A stretch of DNA of 64,000 bases from contig JAYRKL010000010.1 in assembly GCA_041905795.1 (NCBI GenBank), positions 79,217-143,216 of the forward strand. The letters are read 5' to 3'. Shown here one piece after another: positions 1 through 9,174 of the stretch; position 1 is the first letter of the stretch, and every line of letters starts with the position of its first letter. A program made the position numbers and the translations under genes. The notes beneath the pieces are model-generated. The model was not told where the DNA came from, made no database searches, and saw only the letters and a list, made by a program, of their open reading frames with translations. This DNA is from SHVO01 sp041905795. Its GTDB lineage: Bacteria > Pseudomonadota > Alphaproteobacteria > Rhodospirillales > Rhodospirillaceae.

Positions 1-600
1 GACGGTGGCCTGCATGCCGCGGAACTCGTTGCGCCGGTGCACAAGCGTCATGCCGGCCACCACGCCTTGCAGGTTCACGGACCAGTCGAGCGCCGAGTCA
101 CCGCCGCCGGCGATCAACACATTCTTGCCCTTGAACTGATCCTTCTTGCGCACGGCGTAGAACAGCGACTTGCCCTCGAACTCATCGAGGCGGTCCAGCT
201 TCGGTTTCTTGGGCGTGAACGATCCGCCGCCGCCGGCGATCACCACCGCGTGGCCCTCGATGCGCGTGCCCTGGTCGGTGGTGAGGATGAAGCCTCCACC
301 TTCTCTTTTCTCCAGGTTGGTGCCCATCTCCTGGAAGTGGAACTGCGGATGGAACGGCGCGATCTGCGCCATGAGGTCGTTGGTCAGTTCCTGCCCCGTG
401 ATCTTGAGGCGCGAGGGGATGTCGAGGATGACCTTCTCGGGGTACAGCTCGGCGCACTGGCCGCCGGGCCGGTCCAATATGTCCACCACATGGGCGGAGA
501 GGCCCAGCAGGCCCAACTCGAACACGGCGAACAGGCCGACGGGGCCGGCGCCGATGATGATGACGTCCGTCTTATGCGATGAGCCGCTGGCGTCAGGCAT
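1..600 (-). CDS. Ferredoxin--NADP(+) reductase, TrxR-like (partial, 3' end outside window)
   Basis: FAD- and NADPH-binding flavoprotein that would move electrons between NADPH and ferredoxin or a similar carrier in the cytosol. The visible 200 codons hold an N-terminal dinucleotide-binding motif (GAGPVG, about residues 16-21), the FAD-side signature GGQCAELYPEK, and a second Rossmann motif GGGDSALDW followed by HRRNEFRG, which fits NADPH binding. This arrangement is that of the thioredoxin-reductase-like ferredoxin reductases, usually about 340 residues, so roughly 40% lies beyond the left edge. The start is ATG at 598-600, about 60 bases after the upstream MobA-like gene, so it may be the last gene of the cox-maturation operon. 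Adrenodoxin-type or ferredoxin-type partner cannot be told apart here. Confidence 0.88.
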   Translation of the reverse strand, partial: MPDASGSSHKTDVIIIGAGPVGLFAVFELGLLGLSAHVVDILDRPGGQCAELYPEKVILDIPSRLKITGQELTNDLMAQIAPFHPQFHFQEMGTNLEKREGGGFILTTDQGTRIEGHAVVIAGGGGSFTPKKPKLDRLDEFEGKSLFYAVRKKDQFKGKNVLIAGGGDSALDWSVNLQGVVAGMTLVHRRNEFRGMQATV

Positions 601-659
601 AGGTCCCTCCCCTTTCCAATCGAAAAGGCAGACCTCGAGCGGGGCCTGAAACGCGACCC

Positions 660-2333
660 CTAAGCGCCGGACCCCTTAGCTACATACTCGGACCATTGTT
701 CCGGCGTATCGAGGTCTGTCAGGACCGCAGTGTCCCCAAATTCAACCTCGTAAACAAGGGACTCATTGGCGCCGATCAGGGCCTTGGCGCCCACGTCCCC
801 GGCGATCTCGCGCATCTGCACGAACAGGTCCCGGCTCCAAAGCACCGGATTGCCGCGCTTTCCGTTGTGAGTGGGCACGCCGATGGCCTTCCCGCCCGCC
901 GGGTCGAAGCCGGCCATGAGGTCCCGGAAATGCCGGGTCGTCAGGCTGGGCATGTCGGCAAGGCAGATCATGGCGCCTTCCATGTCCGGCGCCACCGCGG
1001 CGAGTCCGGCCTGGAGCGAGGTGGAGAGGCCGTCGCGGTAGTTGGGATTGTGGGTCACGGTCACGGGCAACCCCGCCACCGCCGCGGCCACGACCGCTGG
1101 TTCGTGGCCGGTGACCACCACCACCTGCGCCGGACGCGCCTGGAGAATCATCTCCACCATGCGGCGCACCAGGGGTTTGCCGGCCAGCGGCATCACCAGT
1201 TTGTTGTGCGGTCCCATGCGCCGCGACTGGCCGGCGGCCAACAACACGATGGCGATACGCGGGCTCATATCCTCAGGTCCGGCGCCGGACGCGGTTTCGG
1301 GTTCCGGCGCGGCCTCGGGCGCGGCGTCCTTGACCGCGCGGGCGCGCGGCAGCGGGCGGGCCGGCGTATCCACCAGGAGGCCCCCCACACCCATGCCCAT
1401 GATGTCACGGGCGGTGACCGCGAGCCCGGCGGCCAGGCGCTGCATCACCCAGTCGGCACCGTTGAGGCGGGGCGAACGCGCGCAGCCGGGCAGCACCAGC
1501 ACCGGCACCCGATCGACATGCCCGAGCACCAGCAGGTTGCCGGGGTCCACCGGCATGCCGAAGTGCGCGATGGTCCCGCCGGCGGCGACGATGCCGGCCG
1601 GCGCGGTGTCGGCGCGGTCGGCGGTGGCCGAGGCTCCGCTGATCAAAATCTGGTCGGCGCCGGCTTTCACCGCCGCGGTGACGGCGGCGGCCACCGCGGC
1701 GGCATCGTGGGGGACGCGCGACAACGACAACACGCTGCCGCCAAGGTCCGTGACCCGTTTGGCGGTGACGGCCTCGGTGGAGCCGATGACGGCGGCCTTC
1801 AGGTGCGGCGTGGTGGTCGAGATGATCGCCGTGCGTTTGGGCTGGAAGGCTTTGAGCGTGAGCGGCGCGGCCTTCAGCGCCGCGCGCACCGCCGCCATGA
1901 CCTCGGCCCCCACGGCATAGGGGATGATCTTGACGGTGGCGGCGATCTGCCCGGCCTGCACCGGCGCGCAGTCGGCCAGGGTCGCCACGGTCACCGCTTC
2001 GTCGATGCGGTTGACGGCGTCGATGACGGCCGGATCCACCCGCAGGATGCCGGCGCTCGCGGCTTCGATATTGCAGCGCCCGGTGCGGGCGGCGGTGAGC
2101 GTGAGGCCCGCCCCGGCGCACAACCCCGCGATCTCCGACGCGGCCGCATCCTCGCCGGCATCGCCGGCTTCCAGGCGCGCCGCCGTGACCTCGGCGACAC
2201 CCGCGGCCGTCAGCGCCGCGACATCTTCGGCCGTGAGGGTGTGGCCCTTCTTGAGCGTCGCCGCGCCCAGGCGCAGCGTGTGCCCCAGGATGGCGCCTTC
2301 CGACTCACCGGCGGGGATGAGGCCGAATTTCAT
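660..2333 (-). CDS. Molybdopterin-binding / MobA-like nucleotidyltransferase fusion protein
   Basis: A 557-residue two-part protein. Residues 1 to about 340 resemble a MoeA/MogA-type molybdopterin-binding region. From about residue 356 there is a MobA/MocA-like nucleotidyltransferase domain with LLAAGQSRRMG, the CLADMP metal motif and a GNPVLWS segment. The family is known to activate or cytidylylate the molybdenum cofactor for xanthine-oxidase/CO-dehydrogenase type enzymes. The ATG at 2331-2333 overlaps the XdhC stop by four bases, indicating translational coupling. The frame stays open far upstream, but that part is the XdhC gene read out of frame. The CTP or GTP specificity is an inference only. 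Confidence 0.85.
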   Translation of the reverse strand: MKFGLIPAGESEGAILGHTLRLGAATLKKGHTLTAEDVAALTAAGVAEVTAARLEAGDAGEDAAASEIAGLCAGAGLTLTAARTGRCNIEAASAGILRVDPAVIDAVNRIDEAVTVATLADCAPVQAGQIAATVKIIPYAVGAEVMAAVRAALKAAPLTLKAFQPKRTAIISTTTPHLKAAVIGSTEAVTAKRVTDLGGSVLSLSRVPHDAAAVAAAVTAAVKAGADQILISGASATADRADTAPAGIVAAGGTIAHFGMPVDPGNLLVLGHVDRVPVLVLPGCARSPRLNGADWVMQRLAAGLAVTARDIMGMGVGGLLVDTPARPLPRARAVKDAAPEAAPEPETASGAGPEDMSPRIAIVLLAAGQSRRMGPHNKLVMPLAGKPLVRRMVEMILQARPAQVVVVTGHEPAVVAAAVAGLPVTVTHNPNYRDGLSTSLQAGLAAVAPDMEGAMICLADMPSLTTRHFRDLMAGFDPAGGKAIGVPTHNGKRGNPVLWSRDLFVQMREIAGDVGAKALIGANESLVYEVEFGDTAVLTDLDTPEQWSEYVAKGSGA

Positions 2334-3343
2334 GTCGCCACGTCCGCGCGGCCGGCCGCGCGCAGGGTCTCGATCACCTGCGCCAGGATCGACACCGCGA
2401 TCTCGGCCGGCGTCAGGGCGTTGATGGCGAGGCCCACCGGGCCCCTGATCCTGGCCGTGTCGGCGCCGGTGAAGCCCGCTTCGGCCAGGCGTGCGAGCCT
2501 TTTTGCGTGCGTCTTTTTGCTGCCCAGGGCGCCGATGTAAAAAGCCTCGGATTTCAACGCCGCCGCCAGGGCCGGGTCGTCCAGCTTGGGATCGTGGGTA
2601 AGCGTGACGACGGCGGTGCGGGCGTCCGGCTTCACGTCGGCCATGGCGTCGTCGGGCCAGGCGGCGATGGCCGCGATGCCGGCCAGGGCGCCGGACCGGG
2701 CGAATCCCTCGCGCGGGTCGATCACCACGACGTCGAAACCCGCCAGCTGCGCCATCGGCGCCAAAGCCTGGGCGATATGCACCGCGCCGACGATCGCCAT
2801 GCGCGCCGCCGGCGCGTAGACCCGCACCAGATGGCCGTAAGCGGCGATGCCCGATCTGTCCGCCGCGATGCGCCCGCGCACCTCCATGACCTCGTCGTCG
2901 GACAGGCACAGGTCGCCGGCGAGCGTGTCTCCGTCCACCAGCAGCTGCGCGCCGCTGTGCGTATCGGTGACGACCGCGCAGAGATGCTTGGCGGCGCGGG
3001 CAGCCTGGAGGCCGTCCAGCACCGCCGGTTTGGGCTGCACGAACACCTGGATCTTTCCGCCGCAGGCCAGGCCTACCGCCCAGGCGGCCTCGTCGGTGAC
3101 GCCGTATTCCAGCATCTGCGGCTTGCCGGAGGCGAGGACCGCCAGGCCCGCCTCCACCACCGCGCCCTCGATACAGCCGCCGGAAACCGAGCCGGCGAAG
3201 TCCCCGGTGTCGCAGATCGCCAAATGGCTGCCGACCGGCCGCGGGCTGGAGCCCCAGGTGGCCGCCACCGTCGCCAGCGCCACGCCATGGCCGGCGCGGG
3301 CCCAGAGCGCGAGGCGGTCGAGGGGATCGGGGGTGGAACTCAT
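2330..3343 (-). CDS. XdhC/CoxI family molybdenum hydroxylase maturation factor (CoxF-like)
   Basis: A 337-residue maturation protein for molybdenum hydroxylases. The N-terminal half has the XdhC/CoxI signature (VAATWGSSPRPVGSHL, then SVSGGCIEGAV and LACGGKIQVF), and the C-terminal half has a Rossmann-like domain beginning MAIVGAVHIAQ, which gives the two-domain XdhC layout. Family members bind molybdenum cofactor and help its sulfuration and insertion; in the CO-dehydrogenase clusters the equivalent gene is coxF. It lies third in the minus-strand operon after coxD and coxE but is separated from coxE by 168 bases that carry palindromic repeats, so it may have its own promoter. Confidence 0.87.
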   Translation of the reverse strand: MSSTPDPLDRLALWARAGHGVALATVAATWGSSPRPVGSHLAICDTGDFAGSVSGGCIEGAVVEAGLAVLASGKPQMLEYGVTDEAAWAVGLACGGKIQVFVQPKPAVLDGLQAARAAKHLCAVVTDTHSGAQLLVDGDTLAGDLCLSDDEVMEVRGRIAADRSGIAAYGHLVRVYAPAARMAIVGAVHIAQALAPMAQLAGFDVVVIDPREGFARSGALAGIAAIAAWPDDAMADVKPDARTAVVTLTHDPKLDDPALAAALKSEAFYIGALGSKKTHAKRLARLAEAGFTGADTARIRGPVGLAINALTPAEIAVSILAQVIETLRAAGRADVAT

Positions 3344-3362
3344 TCTTTCAACTCACTCTCAT

Positions 3363-3500
3363 GTCATCCCCGGGCTTGACCCGGGGATCCAGGGTAGGAA
3401 GGAAGACGGGCTGCGGCATACGTGATGCAAACAGCATGTGAGTCCCTCTACAGCCCGCCCTCGTTACCGCTCCGGGCCCTCGGGTCAAGCCCGAGGGCGA
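3363..3500. repeat. Paired dispersed palindromic repeats
   Basis: Two GC-rich palindromes fill the coxE-coxF gap. One is ATCCCCGGG-CTTGA-CCCGGGGAT at 3366-3388 and the other is CCCTCGGG-TCAAG-CCCGAGGG at 3477-3497. They are inverted with respect to each other (cttga against tcaag). Sequences of the form gtcatccccgggcttgaccc are very common intergenic repeats in alphaproteobacteria. A weaker relative (cttgatccggggatgacgg) sits near 11240. They could form transcript hairpins between the two genes. Confidence 0.75.
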
Positions 3501-3511
3501 CCGAGAGCACT

Positions 3512-4651
3512 TTAAGCAGCGCGTACATTCCGGGCGGAGCCCCGCAACGCCCGCACCAGGTCCGCCAAGCTATCGAGGTTATGCACCGGGCGGAAGTCGT
3601 CCACATGCGGCAGCATGGCGCGGACGCCGGCGGACTTGGGCGCGAACCCGGCGTAGCGCAAGAGCGGGTTGAGCCAGATCAGGCGGCGGCAGGACCGGCG
3701 CAGCCGCGCCATCTCCTCGTCCAGGCCGGCGCCGGCGTCCCGGTCCAACCCATCGGTGATCAGCAACACCACCGCCCCCTGCCCCAGCACCCGGCGCGCC
3801 CAGAAGCGATTGAAGGTCTTGAGCGCGAGGCCGATGCGCGTGCCGCCGGACCAGTCCGGCACCCGGCCCGCCACGCGCGCGATGGCCTCGTCCGGATCGC
3901 GCAGCGCCAGTTCGCGGGTGACATTGGTGAGCCGCGTGCCGAACAGGAACACATGCGTGCGCTGCGGCTGGTGAGGTGCATTGGCGAGGACGTGCAGGAA
4001 ATGCAGCAGCATGCGCGCATAAGGGCCCATCGAACCCGAGACGTCGCACAATACCGCCAGCGGCGGACGGCGTTCCCGGCGGGTGCGTTTCTTCAGGACC
4101 ATGGCCCCGGTGCGCATCATGGCGCGCAAGGTGGCGCGCATGTCGATGCGCCCATCGGCGGCGGGCCGGAACCGCCGCGTCGCCACCGCCGGCGCCGGCG
4201 GGCGCAAGCCGGCCATGAGGCGCCGGGCTTCCGCGGCTTCGGCTGCGGTCATGGTCTCGAAGTCCTGGCGGCGCAGAGTCTCCGCCGCCGACCAGGCGGC
4301 CTGCGCCGCGACCTCGGCCCGCGGCTGGACTTCCGTTCGCGCGCCGGAGAAAGCCTCGCCGACACGCCGTGGCTCGGGCCTGGCAGCCGACGCCGCGGGC
4401 CAAGTCTCGATGTCGTCCTGCGTCCCACCGGGAACATGCCAGAAACGGTCAAAGGCCAGCCGGAACAGCTCCCGGTCGGCGCGGCGCGCGACGAACACCG
4501 TCTCCAGGGCGGCGAACACGTCGCCGCGCGCGCCGAGATCGATGGCGTCCAGGGCGTCGAGGGCCAGGGCCACCTTTGCCGTGCCGACAGGCAGGCCCAC
4601 CCGGCGCAGGAGGCGCGCGAACCGCAGGACGTTCGCTGCGAGCGCCGGCAT
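3512..4651 (-). CDS. VWA domain protein, CoxE-like
   Basis: A 379-residue protein with a C-terminal von Willebrand A-like domain. The MIDAS motif D-V-S-G-S-M lies at about residues 203-208 and the downstream conserved threonine in DWSGGTRIG. CoxE-type proteins work with the CoxD AAA+ ATPase in building the metal site of CO dehydrogenase and related hydroxylases at the cytosolic side. The ATG at 4649-4651 comes two bases after the CoxD stop, so I chose it over the longer open frame, whose extra N-terminus is only the coxD gene read out of frame. Usual family length is about 380-400, so the gene appears complete. Confidence 0.85.
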   Translation of the reverse strand: MPALAANVLRFARLLRRVGLPVGTAKVALALDALDAIDLGARGDVFAALETVFVARRADRELFRLAFDRFWHVPGGTQDDIETWPAASAARPEPRRVGEAFSGARTEVQPRAEVAAQAAWSAAETLRRQDFETMTAAEAAEARRLMAGLRPPAPAVATRRFRPAADGRIDMRATLRAMMRTGAMVLKKRTRRERRPPLAVLCDVSGSMGPYARMLLHFLHVLANAPHQPQRTHVFLFGTRLTNVTRELALRDPDEAIARVAGRVPDWSGGTRIGLALKTFNRFWARRVLGQGAVVLLITDGLDRDAGAGLDEEMARLRRSCRRLIWLNPLLRYAGFAPKSAGVRAMLPHVDDFRPVHNLDSLADLVRALRGSARNVRAA

Positions 4652-4653
4652 CG

Positions 4654-5553
4654 CTACTGCGCGGCTTGAGGCTGCAACAACCGCGCCGCGGTCTCGCCGC
4701 GCACTTTCGCGATATCGTCCTGGTACTTGAGCAGCACGCCCAAGGTGGCGTCCACGGTGGCCGGGTCCAGCTCCCGGGCGTCCAGGGCGGTGAGCGCCCG
4801 CGCCCAGTCCAGGGTCTCGGCGACGCCCGGCGGCTTGAACAGCTCCAGGCCGCGCAAGGATTGCACGAAGGCCACCACCTGCGCCGACAGGCGCTGCGCC
4901 GCTTCCGGCTGCCTGGCGGCAAGGATGGCGCGCTCGCGTTCCGCCGAGGGGTAGTCCACCCAGTGATAGAGGCAGCGGCGCTTGAGCGCGTCGTGGACTT
5001 CGCGCGTGCGGTTCGAGGTGACGATCACAATGGGCGGAATGTCGGCGCGGATCGTGCCCCACTCCGGAATCGTGATCTGGTAGTCCGAGAGCACCTCCAG
5101 CAGGAAGGCCTCGAACGGCTCATCGGTGCGGTCGATCTCGTCGATCAGCAGCACCGGCGGGCCGCCGGCATGGGGCTCCAGCGCGCGCAGAAGCGGCCGC
5201 GCGATCAGGTATTCGGCGCTGTAGATGTCGCGCCCCAGCGCCGTCTGGTCGCCGCGGCCCGCGGCTTCGGCCAGGCGGATCGCCATCATCTGGCGCGGAT
5301 AGTTCCACTCATAGACCGCGGCGGCGGTGTCCAGGCCCTCGTAGCATTGCAGGCGGATGAGATCGCGGCCCAGGGCGGCGGAGAGCGCCTTGGCGATCTC
5401 GGTCTTGCCGACGCCGGCCTCGCCTTCGAGGAACAGCGGCCGGCCGAGTTTGAGCGCGAGGAACACCGACGTGGCGAGCGCGCGCTCGGGCACATACCCT
5501 TGCGCGCGCAGGAGATCCGCCGTTGCGTCGATCGAGGAAGGAAGCGCGGTCAT
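4654..5553 (-). CDS. MoxR-family AAA+ ATPase, CoxD-like
   Basis: A 299-residue MoxR ATPase. Walker A is GEAGVGKT (residues 44-51), Walker B is VLLIDEID (about 134-141), and there is a sensor-1 asparagine segment IVIVTSNRTREV. The family acts as a chaperone that remodels metal centres together with a VWA partner, which is encoded immediately downstream with a two-base gap. In the known CO-dehydrogenase clusters this is CoxD. It is the first gene of the minus-strand run, so a promoter should lie in 5554-5760, shared divergently with the phoH gene, although no clear -35/-10 pair was identified. Confidence 0.87.
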   Translation of the reverse strand: MTALPSSIDATADLLRAQGYVPERALATSVFLALKLGRPLFLEGEAGVGKTEIAKALSAALGRDLIRLQCYEGLDTAAAVYEWNYPRQMMAIRLAEAAGRGDQTALGRDIYSAEYLIARPLLRALEPHAGGPPVLLIDEIDRTDEPFEAFLLEVLSDYQITIPEWGTIRADIPPIVIVTSNRTREVHDALKRRCLYHWVDYPSAERERAILAARQPEAAQRLSAQVVAFVQSLRGLELFKPPGVAETLDWARALTALDARELDPATVDATLGVLLKYQDDIAKVRGETAARLLQPQAAQ

Positions 5554-6003
5554 ACTTGCAACCTAGAACGCTGCGGTGCCGATTTAAACGCCTGACGCCG
5601 GCACTCCATCGGAAGCTATCCTGTTGCGCGGCGACTCGGCGGGATATGCACCATGGCTTGTGGTGTCACAGACCTTAAACACAAAATAAAGTGACAGCCT
5701 GGGGATTCTCTGAGATGATCCGCCGGCGAGTTGGGGGATATGGCCTAAGCATTCATGCAGACGGCACGCCATCAGGGACAGAGCGACGATTTCGCCAGTT
5801 CCGGTTTTGGAGACGACGCCCCGCCGGCTTTTCTGAAAGAGGTTTTTCAGAATCCGGGCGGCCCTCCTGCTCCCACACATCACACACACACAAAAGCCTC
5901 CTACGAACAAACGGGGCCGGGAGAGACCGAGACGGAAGAACGGGACGGCATCCGCCGTGCCCGAACGATGCGCGAAATCACATTCCAGGAGAAACACATC
6001 CAG

Positions 6004-6768
6004 ATGGGTAAGCGGTCATCAGCTCGTTCCAAAAAGCATTTCCGTGACAGCGACGACTCCTTCCAACTCCATGCCATCCCGGGAGGCTGGGATCCGGTCT
6101 CTGAACAACGTGGCGAACACCGCGGCGAGGAACGCCGCGACCAAAGCTTCATCCGCCATGTCAAACCGCGCAGCGACGGCCAGCAGGTCCTCATGGACGC
6201 CATCGCCGCGCGGGCGCTGACCATCGCGCTGGGCCCGGCCGGCACCGGCAAAACCTATCTCGCCATCGCCGCCGCGGTCACGGCACTCGAAGAAGGCAGC
6301 ATCGACCGCATCGTGCTGTCGCGTCCCGCCATCGAGGCCGGCGAGACGCTGGGCTACCTTCCCGGCACGATGGAAGAGAAGATGTCGCCCTACCTGCGGC
6401 CGCTCTACGATGCTTTGTCAGACCGCATGGGTGGGAAACGCTTGCGTTCTGCGATGCAAGACGGCACCATCGAGATCGCGCCCATCGCCTATATGCGCGG
6501 GCGGACATTGAACAACGCCTTCGTCGTCATCGACGAAGCCCAGAATTGTACTTACGGTCAGATCAAGATGCTGCTCACGAGACTTGGCTGGCACTCGACC
6601 ATGGTGATCACCGGCGATCCGGACCAGAGCGATCTGCTTCCGGGTGTCTCCGGTCTCGCCGACATCGCCGCCAAGCTCGAGACGCTGTCCGACATCGCCG
6701 TGGTGCGCCTGTCCAAACAGGACGTGGTGCGCCATCCCCTCGTCGCCTGCATGCTGGCGGCGCTGTAG
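6004..6768 (+). CDS. PhoH family ATPase
   Basis: A 254-residue PhoH-type P-loop protein. Walker A is GPAGTGKT at about residues 77-84, followed by RPAIEAGE and GYLPGTMEEKMSPYLRPLYDAL, a stretch highly typical of PhoH, and Walker B AFVVIDEAQN. PhoH proteins are cytosolic ATPases linked to RNA metabolism. The frame is open from 5755, but I prefer ATG 6004 because the upstream part is low in coding character (a CA-rich run at 5873-5892) and an AGGAG lies at 5987-5991. A start at ATG 5968 is possible. A strong terminator follows directly. Confidence 0.85.
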   Translation: MGKRSSARSKKHFRDSDDSFQLHAIPGGWDPVSEQRGEHRGEERRDQSFIRHVKPRSDGQQVLMDAIAARALTIALGPAGTGKTYLAIAAAVTALEEGSIDRIVLSRPAIEAGETLGYLPGTMEEKMSPYLRPLYDALSDRMGGKRLRSAMQDGTIEIAPIAYMRGRTLNNAFVVIDEAQNCTYGQIKMLLTRLGWHSTMVITGDPDQSDLLPGVSGLADIAAKLETLSDIAVVRLSKQDVVRHPLVACMLAAL

Positions 6769-6773
6769 GAATC

Positions 6774-6805
6774 AAAAACCCCGGCCTCAGGGGGCCGGGG
6801 TTTTT
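6774..6805. terminator. Rho-independent terminator after phoH
   Basis: A perfect 13-bp stem (AAAAACCCCGGCC at 6774-6786, GGCCGGGGTTTTT at 6793-6805) with a six-base loop begins a few bases after the PhoH stop. The A-tract and T-tract make it work in both directions. The following 6806-7034 holds no gene that I can support. It contains another T-rich/A-rich inverted repeat near 6853-6890 that could stop transcription from the convergent PAS gene. Confidence 0.85.
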
Positions 6806-7034
6806 CACGAAGTGCGTCCCTGAAACTAGGGTGGTCATGCAAATGGCCACCCGTTTTTTTTGTGGGATTTTGTGTCCCCAAAAAAGACCACAAAAGCCGC
6901 GGGCCGCAAAGGCCGGGGCCATGAACTTTCCGGGTATTTTTTAGGCGATTCCGGCGATTTTCCGCTTGCCCGCGAGGGGTGGGGGATCGCCCCCGCGGAG
7001 GCCCCAGATTTAGCTGCACGGAATGGGCGAAAGA

Positions 7035-7592
7035 CTAGCCGGCGGGCTTCCTTGGAGGGATGCCGGCGCCGAGATCCAGCCACCGGCGCTCGGCCACGTC
7101 GTGCCGGTCGTCATCGACCGGAAACGGCGCGGTCAGGTGCTGGGCGAACCCCAGGATCCGGGCCGGGCGGCCGGGGTCGTTGGCCACGGGTACGATCACG
7201 GTCTCGATGGCCAGTTCGTCGCGGGAGGCGATGGTGAACACACCGACGGTGATCAGGCCGCAAGGGTGCCCCAGCACGGCGGCCATATTCCGCCGGCCGG
7301 CCGCCGCCACCTTGGGCGCCATCAGGGCGAAAATATCGTGGCCGGTGATATCGCGGTTCCAGTATTCCGCCACGCGCGTGCCCATGAACCGGACCATATA
7401 GAGGTCGAGTTTCTTCGCATCGTCCTTGCCGCCGTCCGCGGCCGGCGCGAAGACCTGTTCGAAAATCAGCGCCTGGGGCAGGAACTCGTGCGGCAGGTCC
7501 TGGAACACCGCCCGGTAATGGGGAAACTCGCCCCCTTTTCGCAGGCGCTGCCACGCCGCGAAGAATCGCTTCGCCTCATCGGTCTTGAACAT
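7035..7592 (-). CDS. PAS domain-containing protein (PAS_5-like)
   Basis: A 185-residue protein made essentially of one PAS-like domain. It carries the segment DLYMVRFMGTRVAEYWNRDITG, which is typical of the alphaproteobacterial PAS_5 family, and no output domain such as a kinase or GGDEF is attached. Such stand-alone proteins are presumed sensory or scaffold proteins; the ligand is unknown. It is transcribed toward the phoH terminator. The gap to the next gene (7593-7787) holds no obvious gene. Confidence 0.7.
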   Translation of the reverse strand: MFKTDEAKRFFAAWQRLRKGGEFPHYRAVFQDLPHEFLPQALIFEQVFAPAADGGKDDAKKLDLYMVRFMGTRVAEYWNRDITGHDIFALMAPKVAAAGRRNMAAVLGHPCGLITVGVFTIASRDELAIETVIVPVANDPGRPARILGFAQHLTAPFPVDDDRHDVAERRWLDLGAGIPPRKPAG

Positions 7593-7787
7593 CCTAGCCC
7601 CGTGCCGAGGATCCGCGTGAGGCGCGGACGTTTCTCGTCCTGTCCCTCAGCGTATCAACCTAGCCGCGCTTACAATGGCCGGACATTTGCGCGTGGCGCA
7701 ACGGAAATTCAGTCCCTGCGCGGCTTCTGGCCCAAACCGGCATATACATGCCGAAGGCGGGCATACCGGAGGTTGGGCGGCGCCTGT

Positions 7788-8357
7788 TTATGCGCCGAAT
7801 ACGGCCGTGAGGATCCGCGTCACCTGCGCCTGGACAAGCGGGTCGGGCTTCACGCCGGTGGCGGAGAAATAGGCCGTGAGATTATTGCCGGCGTCGTCTT
7901 TCTTCTCAGCCGGTGACCGCGTCCCGGCTTCGGACGGCTCCTGCACCAGCGCATGGAGCGCCAACACCTGCAGATGCTCCATATCCTGCTCGCAGGCCTT
8001 CACCCGCTCGCGCAGCGCGGACGCGGCGGCGCGCTCAGCGCCCGCCATGTCGGCGTTCGCGATGAACGCCTTCATGGTCCGGCGCACATGGCGCAGCGGT
8101 TCGACCAGGCCGCGCTGCCAGTCCCGCGACAGCTTGAGCGCCCCGGAGAGATAGCGCGCGAGACCGGACGGCCCGGCGCCGATCTGCGCCAGCCACAGGC
8201 AGAACATGAGGATATTGACGTCGACACCATGCTTGTCCTGAAGCGCGAGGCAGGCCTCTTCGACACCCGGTTCCTTGTAGGCCCAAACGGTGAAATCCCA
8301 GAGCGGGTTCGACTGCACTTCGATGCGCGCCGGCGGTGCGGCGGGCACCTCCCTCAT
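7788..8357 (-). CDS. TIGR02444 family protein
   Basis: A 189-residue protein of unknown function. The N-terminal signature NPLWDFTVWAYKEPGVEEACLALQ is followed by LMFCLWLAQIG, which I recognise as the TIGR02444 family. The rest is helical and alanine-rich. The ATG at 8355-8357 overlaps the ubiX stop by four bases, so the two are probably co-translated; the longer upstream frame is the ubiX gene out of phase. Confidence 0.78.
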   Translation of the reverse strand: MREVPAAPPARIEVQSNPLWDFTVWAYKEPGVEEACLALQDKHGVDVNILMFCLWLAQIGAGPSGLARYLSGALKLSRDWQRGLVEPLRHVRRTMKAFIANADMAGAERAAASALRERVKACEQDMEHLQVLALHALVQEPSEAGTRSPAEKKDDAGNNLTAYFSATGVKPDPLVQAQVTRILTAVFGA

Positions 8358-8950
8358 GCCTCGCCCCAGCGGGTCGTCAGGCCGACGTCGATATCGAACA
8401 GGTCCAGGGCCCGGCCGACGGAGTGGTCGATCATGTCCGCGAGGGACTCCGGCTTGGCGTAGAACGCGGGCAGCGGCGGCGCCACCACCGCGCCGATCTC
8501 CGAGACCTGCGCCAGCATGCGCAGGTGGCCGGTGTGCAGCGGGCTCTCGCGCACCATCAAAACCAGGCGGCGCCGTTCCTTCAAGGTGACGTCGGCGGCG
8601 CGGGTGAGCAGAGACGACGTGACGCCCGTGGCGATTTCGGCGGCGCTGCGGATCGAGCACGGCGCCACCAGCATGCCCATGGTGCGGAACGAACCCGAGG
8701 CGATGGCGGCGGCCATGTTGGTGTTGTCATAGACGACGTCGGCCAGCTTGCGCACCGCCGCCACCTTGAGACGGGTCTCGTGGGCCAGGGTCACCTCCGC
8801 CGAACGGCTCATGACCAGATGGCTCTCGATGCCGGCGGCGCGCAGGGCTTCCAGCGCGCGCACGCCGTAGACCACGCCCGATGCGCCGCTGATGCCGACG
8901 ACGAGGCGGCGCGGGGGGGCTTTGCTGCGAGAGGATTTCGGGGCCGGCAT
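8354..8950 (-). CDS. ubiX: Flavin prenyltransferase UbiX
   Basis: A 198-residue flavoprotein that joins a dimethylallyl group to FMN to make the prenylated-FMN cofactor of UbiD decarboxylases, which act in ubiquinone synthesis. The N-terminal VVGISGASGVVYGVRALEAL, the middle MGMLVAPCSIRSAAEIATG and RRRLVLMVRESPLHTGHLRML match the family closely, including the conserved glutamate/arginine cluster of the prenyl phosphate site. Length is normal for the family. UbiD is not in the window. Confidence 0.93.
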   Translation of the reverse strand: MPAPKSSRSKAPPRRLVVGISGASGVVYGVRALEALRAAGIESHLVMSRSAEVTLAHETRLKVAAVRKLADVVYDNTNMAAAIASGSFRTMGMLVAPCSIRSAAEIATGVTSSLLTRAADVTLKERRRLVLMVRESPLHTGHLRMLAQVSEIGAVVAPPLPAFYAKPESLADMIDHSVGRALDLFDIDVGLTTRWGEA

Positions 8951-9034
8951 CTTGCAAGGACTACGTGAAAGAAGGCCGGCAGTTTAGCCGATTTCACCTG
9001 CGCGGAAGGGCTTTTTATACCTCCGATAAGTGTC

Positions 9035-9139
9035 CAGAGCATTTTCCGATGAGGTGGACGCCGGTTCATCGCAGAAAATGCGACCAAACCAAAAAATTAG
9101 AGCATGATCGCAATTCAATATGACTCGATCATGCTCTAG
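9035..9139. repeat. Dispersed intergenic repeat, copy 1
   Basis: About 105 bases beginning agagcattttccgatgaggt and ending cgatcatgctctag. The right part is itself an inverted repeat (agagcatgatcgcaatt / tgactcgatcatgctct). A close copy in reverse orientation is at 17315-17423. The element lies between the divergent ubiX and dienelactone hydrolase genes, so it may carry or disrupt regulatory signals. Confidence 0.85.
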
Positions 9140-9174
9140 AAATGACGCCTTCCAATTCATGCGCGGAGAATCGA

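Noticed and set aside
696..2540. 614-residue open frame on the plus strand opposite the molybdopterin-binding gene
   Set aside because: Low-complexity His/Arg/Gly translation with no motif. The minus-strand frame carries recognisable MobA and molybdopterin-binding signatures.
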